This document shows positions 40,650 through 50,428 of a stretch of DNA of 55,589 nucleotides, piece after piece. The notes beneath the pieces were generated by a model. That model saw nothing but the letters and a program-made list of their open reading frames with translations, did not search any database and had not been told where the DNA came from. The translations under genes were made by a program, and so were the position numbers. Source of the DNA: Pseudomonas gessardii (GTDB taxonomy: Bacteria; Pseudomonadota; Gammaproteobacteria; Pseudomonadales; Pseudomonadaceae). Each line of letters opens with the position of its first letter. Positions within the stretch are counted from its first letter, which is position 1. The stretch is taken from NCBI RefSeq assembly GCF_001983165.1, contig NZ_MNPU01000039.1, forward strand, positions 1-55,589. The letters are read 5' to 3'.

Positions 40650-42008
40650 TCAGACACTCAGCAGCAGGAACTCACGCTCCCAGGAGCTGATCACCCGCTT
40701 GAAGTTTTCATGTTCGGCACGTTTCACCGCGACATAGCCCCGCACGAACTTGTCCCCCAGGTACTGCTTGACCGTATCGCAGGCCTCCATGCGCGCCAGG
40801 GCATCTTCGATGGTGATCGGCAGGCGCAGGTTGCGGCGTTCATAGGCGCGGCCTTCCACCGGGGCGCTCGGTTCGATCTTTTCGATCATCCCCAGGTAGC
40901 CGCACAACAGGCTGGCAGCAATGGCCAGGTAGGGGTTGGCATCGGCCCCCGGCAGGCGGTTTTCGACGCGCATCGCGTCGGGGCTGGAGGTCGGCACGCG
41001 CAGGCCGACGGTGCGGTTTTCTTCACCCCACTCCACGTTGACCGGGGCCGAGGTGTCGGGCAGGAAGCGGCGGAACGAGTTGACGTTGGGCGCGAACATC
41101 GGCAGCAGCAGCGGGATGTATTTCTGCAGGCCACCAATATGCTGCAGGAACAGCGGGCTCTTCTGCCCGTCGGCATCGACAAACACCGGCTTGCCCGTGG
41201 CAATCTCCACCACGCTCTGGTGCAGGTGCATGGCGCTGCCCGGCTCGTCGGCCACCGGCTTGGCCATAAAGGTCGCGGCCACATTGTGCTTGAGCGCGGC
41301 TTCGCGCAGGGTGCGCTTGAACACGGTGATCTGGTCGGCCAGGTCGAGGGCATCGCCGTGGCGGAAGTTGATTTCCATCTGCGCCGGGCCGTCTTCGTGG
41401 ATCAGCGTGTCGAGGTCCAGGCCCTGGGCTTCGCACCAGTCGTACACATCCTCAAACAGCGGGTCGAACTCGTTGGCCGCATCGATGGAAAACGACTGGC
41501 GCCCGGTTTCGGCCCGCCCGGAGCGGCCCACCGGAGTTTTCAGCGGCAGGTCCGGGTCTTCGCAGCGCTGGGTCAGGTAAAACTCCATTTCCGGCGCGAC
41601 AATCGGCTGCCAGCCCTGTTCGGTATAGAGTTGCAGGACCTTTTTCAGCACATTGCGCGGCGACAACTCGATGGGGTTGCCCTGCTTGTCGAAGGTGTCG
41701 TGGATCACGATGGCGGTGGGCTCGATGGCCCACGGCACCACGTAGGTGGCGTTGGCCACCGGGCGGCAGATCATGTCGATATCGGCCGGGTCCAGCAGGT
41801 CATAGTAGATATCGTCGTCGACAAAATCCCCGGTTACCGTTTGCAGCAACACACTTTCCGGCAGGCGCATGCCGCGCTCATGCAGGAACTTGTTGGTGGG
41901 CGCAATCTTGCCGCGGGCGATGCCCGTCAGGTCGCTGATCACGCATTCGACTTCGGTAATCTTGTGTTCTTTCAGCCAGGTGGACAGCTGATCGAAAGGG
42001 GCATTCAT
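40650..42008 (-). CDS. Glutamine-synthetase-like gamma-glutamylpolyamine synthetase
   Basis: A 452-aa GS-family enzyme (PuuA/SpuI group). ATG 42008 has GAGGTC 6 nt upstream. Visible are the GS N-domain (VECVISDLTGIARGKIAPTNKF), MEFYLT, DGPAQMEINFRHGDAL, GSAMHLHQSV and the active-site loop ENRLPGADANPYLAIAASLL. It ATP-dependently glutamylates putrescine or related amines, first step before oxidation by the PuuB-like enzyme encoded downstream. First gene of a three-gene minus-strand operon; divergent AraC gene opposite. Confidence 0.88.
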   Translation of the reverse strand: MNAPFDQLSTWLKEHKITEVECVISDLTGIARGKIAPTNKFLHERGMRLPESVLLQTVTGDFVDDDIYYDLLDPADIDMICRPVANATYVVPWAIEPTAIVIHDTFDKQGNPIELSPRNVLKKVLQLYTEQGWQPIVAPEMEFYLTQRCEDPDLPLKTPVGRSGRAETGRQSFSIDAANEFDPLFEDVYDWCEAQGLDLDTLIHEDGPAQMEINFRHGDALDLADQITVFKRTLREAALKHNVAATFMAKPVADEPGSAMHLHQSVVEIATGKPVFVDADGQKSPLFLQHIGGLQKYIPLLLPMFAPNVNSFRRFLPDTSAPVNVEWGEENRTVGLRVPTSSPDAMRVENRLPGADANPYLAIAASLLCGYLGMIEKIEPSAPVEGRAYERRNLRLPITIEDALARMEACDTVKQYLGDKFVRGYVAVKRAEHENFKRVISSWEREFLLLSV

Positions 42009-42146
42009 AAAGACCTCGGCATGGGTGGGATGCTGCGCCGGCTTGTACTTGCGGCGCATTGAGGTCTATCTTGGGCCAGCCTTCAAACGGCATCTATCCA
42101 CTTTGCACGACCCACAACGCACCAATAGAGTGCGCACGGATCACCC

Positions 42147-43067
42147 ATGACACAGGCAACCGCTTTGCGCGTACAGGCCTTCACCACCGGTGATGTGGCC
42201 GCCCAATGCAGTGCGACACCCGGTTGGGTGCAGCAGTACCAGCAGATGTCCCCGGGGCATTTTGCCGGGCAAGTCCGCTACCTCGACCTGCAGGGGGTGC
42301 AGGTGTACGAAGAGTGCATGAACACCCGCGTCGAGCAGCACTTCAACGCGCCGCCAGGCTCGCTCGCGTTCTGTTTCGACGGCAGCGACAACACGCTGTA
42401 CCTGCTCAATGGCGAAAGCCGCAACACCTGGATCACCCCGGAAAACTACCGGGAAGTGGCCGTGGTGTTCGGCCCGCAGTTCGTGCAACGCCATGGCCTG
42501 GAGATGGCCAGACTCGAAGGCCTGTTCATGGCGCCGTTGACCGGCCAACAAAACGCGCTGTTCAGCCGCTGGCTCAGTGGCACCCTGACACGCTTGTCCA
42601 GCATGATCGACCCGCTCAGCCGCGATGCCCTCACCCGGCAACTGCTGGACGATTGCCTGTTTATCCTCGACAACGCCTGTGTGTGCCTGGACCACCACTC
42701 ATTGCAGCGCCGCAGCGAAGCACGCCGGCTGATGGCACGCATCGGCGCGTGGGCTGCGGATGCGCCGGATGAAAGCATCAACCTGCTGCAACTGGCGCAG
42801 ATTGCCGGCGTACCGTTGCGCCAATTGCAGCAGGGGTTCAAGACCTACACCGGGATGAGCCCGGCGCAATGGTTGCGCCTGCGCCGGTTGAACGGCGCAC
42901 GTCGCGAGTTGTTGAGCGCAACCGATACCACGGTGGCCGAGGTGGCGATGAATTGGTCGTTCTGGCATTTGGGGCGGTTTTCCCAGAGCTACCGGGCGCT
43001 GTTCAAGGAACTGCCGAGCGAAACCCGCAAACGCCATTGCTCAAATGCAATCCCCTGTAGGAGCTAG
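42147..43067 (+). CDS. AraC-family regulator
   Basis: A 306-aa protein. N-terminal sensing domain with about 200 residues of no close family, C-terminal AraC HTH pair: INLLQLAQIAGVPLRQLQQGFKTYTGMSPAQWLRLRRLNGARREL and TVAEVAMNWSFWHLGRFSQSYRALFKELPSET. Divergent from the polyamine operon, 138 bp between starts, so it probably controls that operon. EutR-like in layout. Confidence 0.85.
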   Translation: MTQATALRVQAFTTGDVAAQCSATPGWVQQYQQMSPGHFAGQVRYLDLQGVQVYEECMNTRVEQHFNAPPGSLAFCFDGSDNTLYLLNGESRNTWITPENYREVAVVFGPQFVQRHGLEMARLEGLFMAPLTGQQNALFSRWLSGTLTRLSSMIDPLSRDALTRQLLDDCLFILDNACVCLDHHSLQRRSEARRLMARIGAWAADAPDESINLLQLAQIAGVPLRQLQQGFKTYTGMSPAQWLRLRRLNGARRELLSATDTTVAEVAMNWSFWHLGRFSQSYRALFKELPSETRKRHCSNAIPCRS

Positions 43068-43231
43068 AGTGGGTCAATGGCTACTGACACACCGCTATCA
43101 CAGCCCCGGAAAGATTGGCGTGAAGCCTCAGACACCGTGTCTCGAACAGCCGGGCCAAGCCGAGTACTTGTAAAGCCGCGCACTTATGCCTAGCTTATGC
43201 GCCCCCGCCCCGCGCTTTAAGGCCTTGCCCC

Positions 43232-45381
43232 ATGGTTTTGCGTTTTCGCCCCGTCGTCACCCCACGTTTGGCCCTCGGCCTGTTGCTCAGCGGCGGCATC
43301 GGCAACAGCCTGGCGGCTGAGCTGGAACTGCCGGCGCTGAACATCCAGGGCCAGGATGAGTCCGGTTATCGCGCGCAAAGCGCGTCGGTCGGCGGCTTCG
43401 ATGAAGCGCCGCTGCTCGACACCCCGGCCTCGATCACCGTGATCAACGCAGCGCTGATCAAGGACCAGCAGGCACGCCTGCTCAGCGAAGTGCTGCGCAA
43501 CGACGCCTCGGTGGGCGAAAGCTATGCGCCGATCGGCTACTACGAAAATTTCGTGGTCGGGGCTTTTCCCTGAATGCCGCCAGCAGCTACAAGATCAACG
43601 GGCGCACGATCACTGGCGAGCAGAACGTCGCCCTGGAAAACAAGCAGCGGGTGGAATTGCTCAAGGGCCTGGCGGGCCTGCAAAGCGGGATTGCCGAACC
43701 CAGCGGCGTGATCAACTACGTGACCAAGCGCCCGGAAGACGTGCGCTCGGTCACGGTGTCCACCGATGATCGCGGCAGCGGCTATATCGCCACCGATGTC
43801 GGCGGCTGGTTTGGCAGCGAGCAGCAATTCGGCCTGCGCGCCAATGTCGCCCATGAAGACCTCAACTCCTATGTCGAACACGCCAATGGCCAGCGGGACT
43901 TTGTGTCCCTGGCGTTCGACTGGAACATCAGCCCCGACGCCGTGCTGCAACTGGATGCCGAATACCAGGACAAGCAACAGCGCTCGGTGCCCGGCTACCA
44001 GTTGCTCGGCGGCACCGAAGTGCCCCACGACGCCTCGCCGAAAAAACTGCTCGGCCACCAGAGCGGCGCCAAACAGGTGGGTATCGACTCGCTGAACCTC
44101 AACGGCAAGTTCGAGTACCGCTTCACTGACCAGTGGAAAGGCAGCGTCAGCGCGGCCCGCAGCAAGGTGGTGATTGATGACTACAGTTCGTTTGCGTGGG
44201 GGTGCTACTACGTCGGTACGTGCAACGCGAACACGTTCAGCCCCGAGGGTGACTACGACGTCTATGACTACCGCAGCCCCGACGACACCCGGCGCAATGA
44301 TGAAATCCAGGCGGCCATGACCGGCCTGTTCAGCACGGCCGGCCTGAGCCATGAACTGACCTTCGGCACCAGCGCGTTTCGCCGGGTGATCGACAAGCGC
44401 AAGTCGGTCAACGAATACATCGGCAGCGGCAATATCGATCAGGACCCGGAAACCTTCCCGCCCACCGACAAGCCCCTGAACGACAGCCACCGGCGCCTCG
44501 ACAGCCGCCAGTACGGGCTGTTCGTCACCGACCGCATCCGCTTCAACGAACAATGGCAAACCGTGCTCGGTGGCCGCGAAGTGCGCCTGGATGAAAAAGC
44601 CTTCGATCAAGAGGGCGTGCAGGAGCGTCACACCCAGCAGTACGAATTCCTGCCCAACGCTGCGCTGATCTACAAGCCGATAGACAACCTGTCGCTGTAC
44701 ACCAGCTACAGCAAGGGCCTGTCCCTGGGTGGCGAGGCGCCGTGGTATGCGAGCAATGACGGGGAAATCCTCGCCCCCACCGTCTCACGCCAGATCGAAG
44801 CCGGGGTGAAATACGACTGGCGCCGCATCAGCTTTGCCGCCGCGGTGTTCCAGACTCGCCAGGCCTACCAATACGCTAAGCCCGATAGCGCCGGCGACTT
44901 CACCTACGTGCAGCAGGGCCAGCAGAAAAACACCGGGCTGGAACTGTCGGCCAATGGCTGGGCCACCGAGCGTTTGCAGATTGCGACCAGCGTGGCGGCG
45001 ATTCGCGCCCGGGTGAACGGCAGCGGCACGCCGCAATACGAAGATCACCAGACGATCAACGTGCCCAAGCTGCGTGCCAGTGTGTACGCCGACTACGCCC
45101 TGCCCTGGGTCAATGGCCTGGCGGTGCTCGGTGGCGTGCAATACAGCGCCAGCAAGAAGGCCAACCGTACCGGCAATGTGGAAGTGGGGGATTATGCGCT
45201 GGTCAATATCGGCAGCCGCTACACCACCAAGGTCGATGGCTATGAAACGGTGTTGCGCCTGAGCGTCGACAACCTGTTCGACAAGCGCTACTGGCGTGAC
45301 GCCGGCGAATACATGGGCGATGACTATCTGTTCCAGGGTGCGCCACTGACCGCGCGCTTGAGTGCTTCCGTCAACTTCTGA
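43232..45381 (+). pseudogene. TonB-dependent siderophore receptor, frameshifted
   Basis: The first frame (43232-43573) codes a signal peptide, then a plug start (LDTPASITVINAALIKDQQARLLSEVLRND) and stops after VVGAFP. Reading continues at 43558 in another frame as RGFSLNAASSYKING and on through EQNVALENKQRVELLKGLAGLQSGIAEPSGVINYVTKRPED to a complete barrel ending in SASVNF at 45381. Restoring one C (GTC CGG GGC instead of GTC GGG GC) repairs the frame to about 716 aa. No STN domain. Either a real single-base inactivation or a sequencing error in a G-rich run; the rest of the barrel looks intact. Confidence 0.85.
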
Positions 45382-45420
45382 CCCCGGCCCCTGTGGAACC
45401 TGGCTTGTGGCTTGTGTGAG

Positions 45421-45523
45421 GCTGGCTTGTGTGGGAGCTGGCTTGCCTGCGATGGCATCACCGCGGTCACTGATAGACCGAGGCGCCTGCATCGCAGGCA
45501 AGCCAGCTCCCACACAAGCCAGC
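45421..45523. repeat. REPIN-type inverted repeat
   Basis: The 34 bases at 45421-45454 are perfectly complementary to 45490-45523, with a 35-nt centre. The arms contain GTGGGAGCTGGCTTGCCTGC, the common Pseudomonas REP core. It lies between the end of the broken receptor gene and the convergent AhpD-like gene. REPINs are mobilised by RAYT transposases encoded elsewhere. Confidence 0.85.
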
Positions 45524-45557
45524 TCCTACATTAGCCAGCACCTACCCTTGCATATCG

Positions 45558-45995
45558 CTACTTGGGCATCTTGCGAAAGCCCACCGCCAGGCGGTTCCAG
45601 CTGTTGATGGTGGCAATGGCCACGCTCAGGTCGACCTGTTCGGCCGGGCTGAACTCGGCCTTGAGCAAGGCGTAGTCTTCATCGGCGGCGTGGGTCTGGC
45701 TGATCAGCGTCAGGCTTTCGGCCCAGGCCAGGGCGGCACGTTCGCGTGGGGTGAAGAACGGCGTTTCGCGCCAGGCCGAGAGGGTGCACAGGCGGCGTTC
45801 GGTCTCGCCGCCCTTGCGTGCGTCGGCGGTGTGCATGTCCAGGCAGAAGGCGCAGCCGTTGATCTGCGACACCCGCAGGCGCACCAGTTCCAGCAGGGGC
45901 AGTTCGATGGACAGTTTGCCGACGGCCGCCTCCAGGGCGAGCATGGCTTTCAGGGCGTCGGGGGAAGCGGTGTAGAAGTCGATGCGCGCGTGCAT
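45558..45995 (-). CDS. AhpD-like carboxymuconolactone decarboxylase-family protein
   Basis: A 145-aa helical protein with the redox motif C48-x2-C51-x3-H55 (SQINGCAFCLDMHTADARKGGE), the alkylhydroperoxidase AhpD core. The C-terminal AIATINSWNRLAVGF is typical. Probably a peroxidase or thiol reductase partner. Convergent with the broken receptor across a REPIN. Confidence 0.85.
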   Translation of the reverse strand: MHARIDFYTASPDALKAMLALEAAVGKLSIELPLLELVRLRVSQINGCAFCLDMHTADARKGGETERRLCTLSAWRETPFFTPRERAALAWAESLTLISQTHAADEDYALLKAEFSPAEQVDLSVAIATINSWNRLAVGFRKMPK

Positions 45996-46099
45996 GGTGT
46001 TGCTCCAGGACAGTAAAAATCGGTGCCCAGCTTAATCAGCCCACGGCCACAGACAAATAGCCAATTGGCGCGAAGAACAGGTAGCCAATGCCCGGCGCT

Positions 46100-47542
46100 T
46101 CAGGCCCGGTTGCGCAACCAATGCAAAAAGCCCTTTTTCACCGGCACGATTGGCGCCTCCTGGGTCAGGTGCTGGGCGGCGTGCAGACGGAAATCCAGGA
46201 GGTTCTGCATGGCTTCGCCAATGTCGTGGCGCGCATCCAGGCACGGCTTGAGGTATTCCTTTTCGATGCGGTAGAGGGTGCAGTAGGTCTTGGCCACAAA
46301 ATCTGCCGGCAGGCTCTGCCCATCGAGGATCCCGGCCTCGCCGATCACTTCCCCCGGGCCCATGCGCCCGGCTTCGAATTTATGCCCGGCCTTGGCCAGC
46401 ATCACCGACACCACCCCGGACTCGATGATGAACAGATGGTCGCTGACCTCCCCGGCCGGCAAGATCATCGCGCCGGCACGGAAGGTGTGTGGGGTCATGT
46501 TCTGGCTGAAGGTTTCCTTTTCTTCCTGGCGCAGGGTCGAGAAGATCGTCGAGCTTTCCAGCAACGCCCGCGCGGGGGATGTGGTTGGCGAGGTCGGGCT
46601 TTCGGCACTGGACAGCAGGCTCACACCAGCCGCCTGCAAGTGCCGGTAGGCCAGGTCGTAAAGCTGGTTGCGCACCTCGCGCTTGAGGGTCATGGCCGGC
46701 ACGAAGCCGCTGATTTCATATTCCACGCCACCGCCGGTGGAGGTCTTGAACGCCACGCTTGGCGCCGGCTTGGCCAGCAGTTGCCGACAGCCCTGCATGG
46801 CGCGTTCCAGGGCTTCGAGCACTGTTTGCGGGCGCGCATGGGGGCTGACTTGCAGGCTCACCGCCAGGCCGAACATATCGGCCGGGCGCGAGAAGTTGAT
46901 GATCTTGGCCTTGGCCGCCAGCGAATTGGGGATCACCGCCATGCTGCCCTGGGAAGTCTGCAGACGCGTGGCACGCCAGTCGATATCCGTCACCCGGCCT
47001 TCGGTGCCGTCGATAGAGATCCAGTCATCCAGTTGGTAGGGCTTGGTGGTGTTGAGCACAATCCCGGAGAACACATCACTCAAGGTACTTTGCAACGCCA
47101 GGCCGACGATGATCGCCACCGCGCCGGAGGTGGCGAGCACGCCCTTGACCGGCAGGTCGAGCACATAGGCCATGGCCGCAATAATCGCGATCAGGAAGAT
47201 CACCGCGCCCATCAGGTCTTGCAGCAACCGCCCGGTATGGCCGACCCGTTGCATCATCACGGCGCCAAGCAACACGGTCAGGGTGCGGGCTGCGAACAGC
47301 CACCAGCCGATCTGCAAGGCCGTGGCAGCCAGGTGCAGCGGGGTGTTGTCGGCATAGGGAGCCAGTTGCATGGGGTTCATGCCGTCGTTGAACAGCACGG
47401 CGCTGAACACAGCGAAGATGCCCAGGCGCGCGATCAGCTTCCAGTTACCGGGGTTGGCGGCGAACAGGCGCCACACAGTCATGTCGATAACAATCAGCGC
47501 CAGGGCGCACAGCATCGGGTGATCGGCGATAAAAGACAGCAT
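46100..47542 (-). CDS. MscS-type mechanosensitive channel with cyclic-nucleotide-binding domain
   Basis: A 480-aa membrane protein. Four to five spans in the first 170 residues, then the MscS pore/beta domain (GVLATSGAVAIIVGLALQSTLSDVFSGIVLNTTKPYQLDDWISIDGTEGRVTDIDWRATRL), an alpha/beta cytoplasmic domain, and a C-terminal cNMP-binding domain (about 345-455: AGAMILPAGEVSDHLFIIESGVVSVML ... MGPGEVIGEAGILDG). This bCNG-type architecture suggests ligand-modulated rather than purely tension gating. ATG 47542 selected with TGGAG upstream. Confidence 0.88.
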   Translation of the reverse strand: MLSFIADHPMLCALALIVIDMTVWRLFAANPGNWKLIARLGIFAVFSAVLFNDGMNPMQLAPYADNTPLHLAATALQIGWWLFAARTLTVLLGAVMMQRVGHTGRLLQDLMGAVIFLIAIIAAMAYVLDLPVKGVLATSGAVAIIVGLALQSTLSDVFSGIVLNTTKPYQLDDWISIDGTEGRVTDIDWRATRLQTSQGSMAVIPNSLAAKAKIINFSRPADMFGLAVSLQVSPHARPQTVLEALERAMQGCRQLLAKPAPSVAFKTSTGGGVEYEISGFVPAMTLKREVRNQLYDLAYRHLQAAGVSLLSSAESPTSPTTSPARALLESSTIFSTLRQEEKETFSQNMTPHTFRAGAMILPAGEVSDHLFIIESGVVSVMLAKAGHKFEAGRMGPGEVIGEAGILDGQSLPADFVAKTYCTLYRIEKEYLKPCLDARHDIGEAMQNLLDFRLHAAQHLTQEAPIVPVKKGFLHWLRNRA

Positions 47543-47614
47543 CCAGGCGACTCCAGGGCGAAGGCCCTGAAGATCGCACAAAATGGCACTGGCGGGTATA
47601 GGGCGCAGCCATCT

Positions 47615-47642
47615 GTGGCGAGCAGGCTTAGCCGCTCGCCAC
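47615..47642. repeat. REP-like hairpin
   Basis: GTGGCGAGC (47615-47623) and GCTCGCCAC (47634-47642) pair perfectly, with an inner GGC/GCC. This TGTGGCGAGC form is a familiar Pseudomonas REP single. It lies between the channel gene start and the end of the isochorismatase-like gene. Confidence 0.65.
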
Positions 47643-47659
47643 CACCACAAAGTCCAGAT

Positions 47660-48343
47660 TCAGCGCTGGGAATCGAGCAACTCATGCTCGGTCGCCACCT
47701 GCTGGGCCTTGATATAGCTTTCGATCAGCAGTTGGTAGTGCGGCATCGCCTGGGTGTAGACCTTCGCCCACTGCTCGGCATCCGCGCGGTTCCAGGAGCC
47801 TTGCAGTTCCGACAGGGTGGCCATGATGTCGATGGGCACCGCACCGGCCTGGGCCAGGCGGGCGATGGTCAGGTCGGTGGCCAGTTTCGAGTGGTTGCCC
47901 GAGGCATCGACCACGGCAAACACTTTGTAGCCGGCATACACCGCGCTGATCGACGGGAAAGCCAGGCATACGCTGGTCAAGGTGCCGGCGATCACCAGGG
48001 TTTTCTTGCCAGTGGCCTCGACGGCCGCGCGGAACTCGGGGTTGTCCCAGGCGTTGATCTCGCCTTTGCGCGCCACGTATTGCGCGTGGGGCGCGGCTTC
48101 GGCGATTTCCGGGATCAGCGGGCCATTGGGGCCCTGGGGAACAGACGCGGTGGTGATCACCGGGATGTTCAACAGGGTCGCCGCCCGGGCCAGGGCGATG
48201 GCATTGGCCCGCAATTGCGGCACGTCCATGTCCTTGACGATCTGGAACAGGCCGCTCTGGTGATCGATCAACAGCATCGCGGTGTCGTTGGCGTCGATGG
48301 TCGGTTTCTGGCCGTTGAAATTAGCCGCTGCTGGGTGGGTCAT
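47660..48343 (-). CDS. Isochorismatase-like cysteine hydrolase (YcaC type)
   Basis: A 227-aa hydrolase with the Asp-Lys-Cys triad visible: D27 (LLIDHQSG), K93 (YVARKGEINAW) and C126 (GTLTSVCLAFP). This matches the YcaC group; its substrates are unknown. ATG 48343 has AGAGGAAAG upstream. About 95 nt downstream of the pirin gene on the same strand; a LysR gene is divergent from pirin, and this three-gene neighbourhood is common in Pseudomonas. Confidence 0.85.
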   Translation of the reverse strand: MTHPAAANFNGQKPTIDANDTAMLLIDHQSGLFQIVKDMDVPQLRANAIALARAATLLNIPVITTASVPQGPNGPLIPEIAEAAPHAQYVARKGEINAWDNPEFRAAVEATGKKTLVIAGTLTSVCLAFPSISAVYAGYKVFAVVDASGNHSKLATDLTIARLAQAGAVPIDIMATLSELQGSWNRADAEQWAKVYTQAMPHYQLLIESYIKAQQVATEHELLDSQR

Positions 48344-48437
48344 GGGGTCTTTCCTCTTTTCACGGGCAACAGCCATCCTTGGCCGGTAAACCGGCCTGGC
48401 TGTCAGGGTTGGGTGATTTAGGTGCCGCGCAGGCGTA

Positions 48438-49304
48438 TCAGCCGTGCAGTTGGCCGAACTGGCCGGACTGGAAGTCGGCGAAGGCCTGGTGGATCTCTTG
48501 CTCGGTATTCATCACGAACGGGCCGTGACCGACGATGGGCTCGTCGATGGGTTCACCGCTGAGCAGCAACACCATGGCGTCGGCGTTGGACTCCAGGCTG
48601 ATCTGCTCGCCATCGCGCTCGAACAGCACCAATTGCCCTTCGCGAGCCAGTTCCTGGCCGTTGACTTGCACAGTGCCTTTGAGCACCACCAGCGCGGTAT
48701 TGCGCCCGGCAGGCAGGTCCAGGGTCACGGCCTTGCCGCCGTTGAGGCGCAGGTCCCACACGTCAATCGGCGTAAAGGTGCGCGCCGGGCCGGTGTGGCC
48801 GGCGAACTCACCGGCGATCAGGCGCAGGCTGCCAGCGCCATTGGCCAGGGGCAGCACGGGGATATCGCCGTCGAGGATCGTCTGGTAGCCGGCGTCGCTC
48901 ATTTTGTCCTTGGCCGGCAGGTTGACCCACAGTTGCACCATCTCCAGGGCGCCACCGCTTTTGGCGAACGCTTGGGAATGGAACTCTTCATGCAGGATCC
49001 CCTTGGCAGCAGTCATCCACTGCACATCGCCCGGACCGATTTTGCCGCCGGCGCCGGTGGAATCGCGGTGCTCGACTTCGCCCTTGTAGACGATGGTCAC
49101 GGTTTCAAAGCCGCGATGCGGGTGTTGGCCCACCCCACGTCGTTGTGTAGTCGGGGTGAAATCCGCCGGGCCGGCGTGGTCCAGCAGCAGGAACGGGCTG
49201 ATGTGCTTGCCCATGGTGTCGTAGGAAAACAGCGTGCGAACCGGGAAACCGTCGCCGACCCAGTGACCGCGGGGGCTGGTGTAGATACCGATGATGTTTT
49301 TCAT
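48438..49304 (-). CDS. Pirin-family protein
   Basis: A 288-aa bicupin. The metal-binding N-terminal cupin has HPHRGFETVTIVYKGEVEHRDSTG and GILHEEFH, holding three His and the Glu of pirin. ATG 49304 has AGGAGAAA upstream. Pirin homologues include quercetin dioxygenases; the substrate here is not inferable. Divergent from lysR. Confidence 0.9.
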   Translation of the reverse strand: MKNIIGIYTSPRGHWVGDGFPVRTLFSYDTMGKHISPFLLLDHAGPADFTPTTQRRGVGQHPHRGFETVTIVYKGEVEHRDSTGAGGKIGPGDVQWMTAAKGILHEEFHSQAFAKSGGALEMVQLWVNLPAKDKMSDAGYQTILDGDIPVLPLANGAGSLRLIAGEFAGHTGPARTFTPIDVWDLRLNGGKAVTLDLPAGRNTALVVLKGTVQVNGQELAREGQLVLFERDGEQISLESNADAMVLLLSGEPIDEPIVGHGPFVMNTEQEIHQAFADFQSGQFGQLHG

Positions 49305-49383
49305 GGTGTTTCTCCTAATCAGTGCATGGAGACACCTTAAATCCGTTACCTTTATTGCACTAGACGGCAAAAACGACCCTTAG

Positions 49384-49401
49384 CGTTCTATTTGGAGAAC
49401 G
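49384..49401. promoter_or_regulatory. Palindrome overlapping the lysR ribosome site
   Basis: CGTTCT-ATTTGG-AGAACG is a perfect palindrome with 6-bp arms ending one base before the lysR ATG. Its right half includes the GGAGAA ribosome site. Likely an operator for autoregulation by the LysR protein. Confidence 0.45.
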
Positions 49402-50310
49402 ATGGTGGAAGACCTCAATACCCTCTACTACTTCACCCAGGTGGTCGAACATGGCGGCTTCGCGGCCGCCGGCCGGGCCCTGGACATGCCCAAGTCCAAG
49501 CTCAGCCGGCGTCTTGCCGAGCTCGAAGAGCGCCTGGGCGTGCGCCTGATCAACCGTACCAGCCGCCATTGTTCCCTGACCGAGATCGGCCAGGCCTATT
49601 ACCAACGCTGCCTGGCGATGCGTATCGAAGCCGAAAGCGCCGCCGAAGTGATCGAACGCAACCGCTCCGAACCCCAGGGCATCGTGCGCATAAGCTGCCC
49701 CACCGCCCTGCTCAACTCCTGGGTCGGGCCGATGCTCACCCGCTATATGCTGCAATACCCATTGGTGGAACTGCATATCGAGAGCACCAACCGGCGTGTC
49801 GATGTGATCCACGAAGGGTTTGATATCGCCCTGCGTATCCGCTTTCCGCCACTGGAAAGCAGCGAGTTGGTGATGAAGGTTTTGGGCAACAGCACCCAAT
49901 GCCTGGTGGGCAGCCCGCAGTTACTGACGCGCATGTCCAGCCCGGCGCTGCCGGCCGACCTCAATGGCCTGCCGAGCCTGCATTGGGGCTCGGCGCAACG
50001 CGAATACCACTGGGAACTGTTTGGCAGCAATGGCGCCAGCGCGGTGATCCGCCATATGCCGCGCATGGTCACCGATGACTTGCCGGCCCTGTGTCACGCG
50101 GCGACAGCCGGCCTCGGCGTGGTGCACCTGCCCAGTGCGGTGGTGCACAACGATATTGCCGCCGGGCGCCTGGTCAACCTGCTTCCCGGTTGGGCGCCGC
50201 GCACCGGGATCGTCCATGCAGTATTCCCCTCGCGCCGGGGCTTGCTCCCGTCAGTGCGGGCCCTGATCGACTTTCTCGGCGTGGAGTTTGGGCAGAGCGA
50301 CATGGTGTAA
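49402..50310 (+). CDS. LysR-family regulator
   Basis: A 302-aa LTTR. N-terminal HTH (LNTLYYFTQVVEHGGFAAAGRALDMPKSKLSRRLAELEERLGVRLINRTSR, residues 5-55) and a substrate-binding effector domain with WVGPMLTRYMLQYPLVELHIE. Divergent from pirin, so pirin and isochorismatase genes are its likely targets. Ligand unknown. Confidence 0.92.
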   Translation: MVEDLNTLYYFTQVVEHGGFAAAGRALDMPKSKLSRRLAELEERLGVRLINRTSRHCSLTEIGQAYYQRCLAMRIEAESAAEVIERNRSEPQGIVRISCPTALLNSWVGPMLTRYMLQYPLVELHIESTNRRVDVIHEGFDIALRIRFPPLESSELVMKVLGNSTQCLVGSPQLLTRMSSPALPADLNGLPSLHWGSAQREYHWELFGSNGASAVIRHMPRMVTDDLPALCHAATAGLGVVHLPSAVVHNDIAAGRLVNLLPGWAPRTGIVHAVFPSRRGLLPSVRALIDFLGVEFGQSDMV

Positions 50311-50347
50311 CGCCCCCTCCTCTAGACACCAACCCCGTAGTCGCGAC

Positions 50348-50370
50348 TGCCGAGCTTTAATCTCTCGGCA
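50348..50370. terminator. Hairpin between convergent lysR and ATPase genes
   Basis: TGCCGAG (50348-50354) and CTCGGCA (50364-50370) pair perfectly around a 9-nt loop. There is no clear U-tract on either side. It lies in the 118-base gap between two convergent genes, so it may act as a weak bidirectional terminator. Confidence 0.4.
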
Positions 50371-50428
50371 CCAGCGGGGTGTTGGAGCGGTCCGGCAAAC
50401 CCACAAGTTGCTCCGTGAGCGCCGCAGA

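Noticed and set aside
42009..42146. Search for a sigma-54 promoter before the polyamine operon
   Set aside because: No GG-N10-GC pair in the right context on the minus strand; regulation is more likely through the divergent AraC protein.
45400..45540. CRISPR-like alternation of similar words (GGCTTGTG, GCTGGCTTG)
   Set aside because: The words belong to one REPIN inverted repeat and its flanks; there are no regular spacers.
46088..48421. A 777-codon plus-strand frame across the channel and isochorismatase-like genes
   Set aside because: It runs through two recognised genes and the REP hairpin between them, with no motif of its own.
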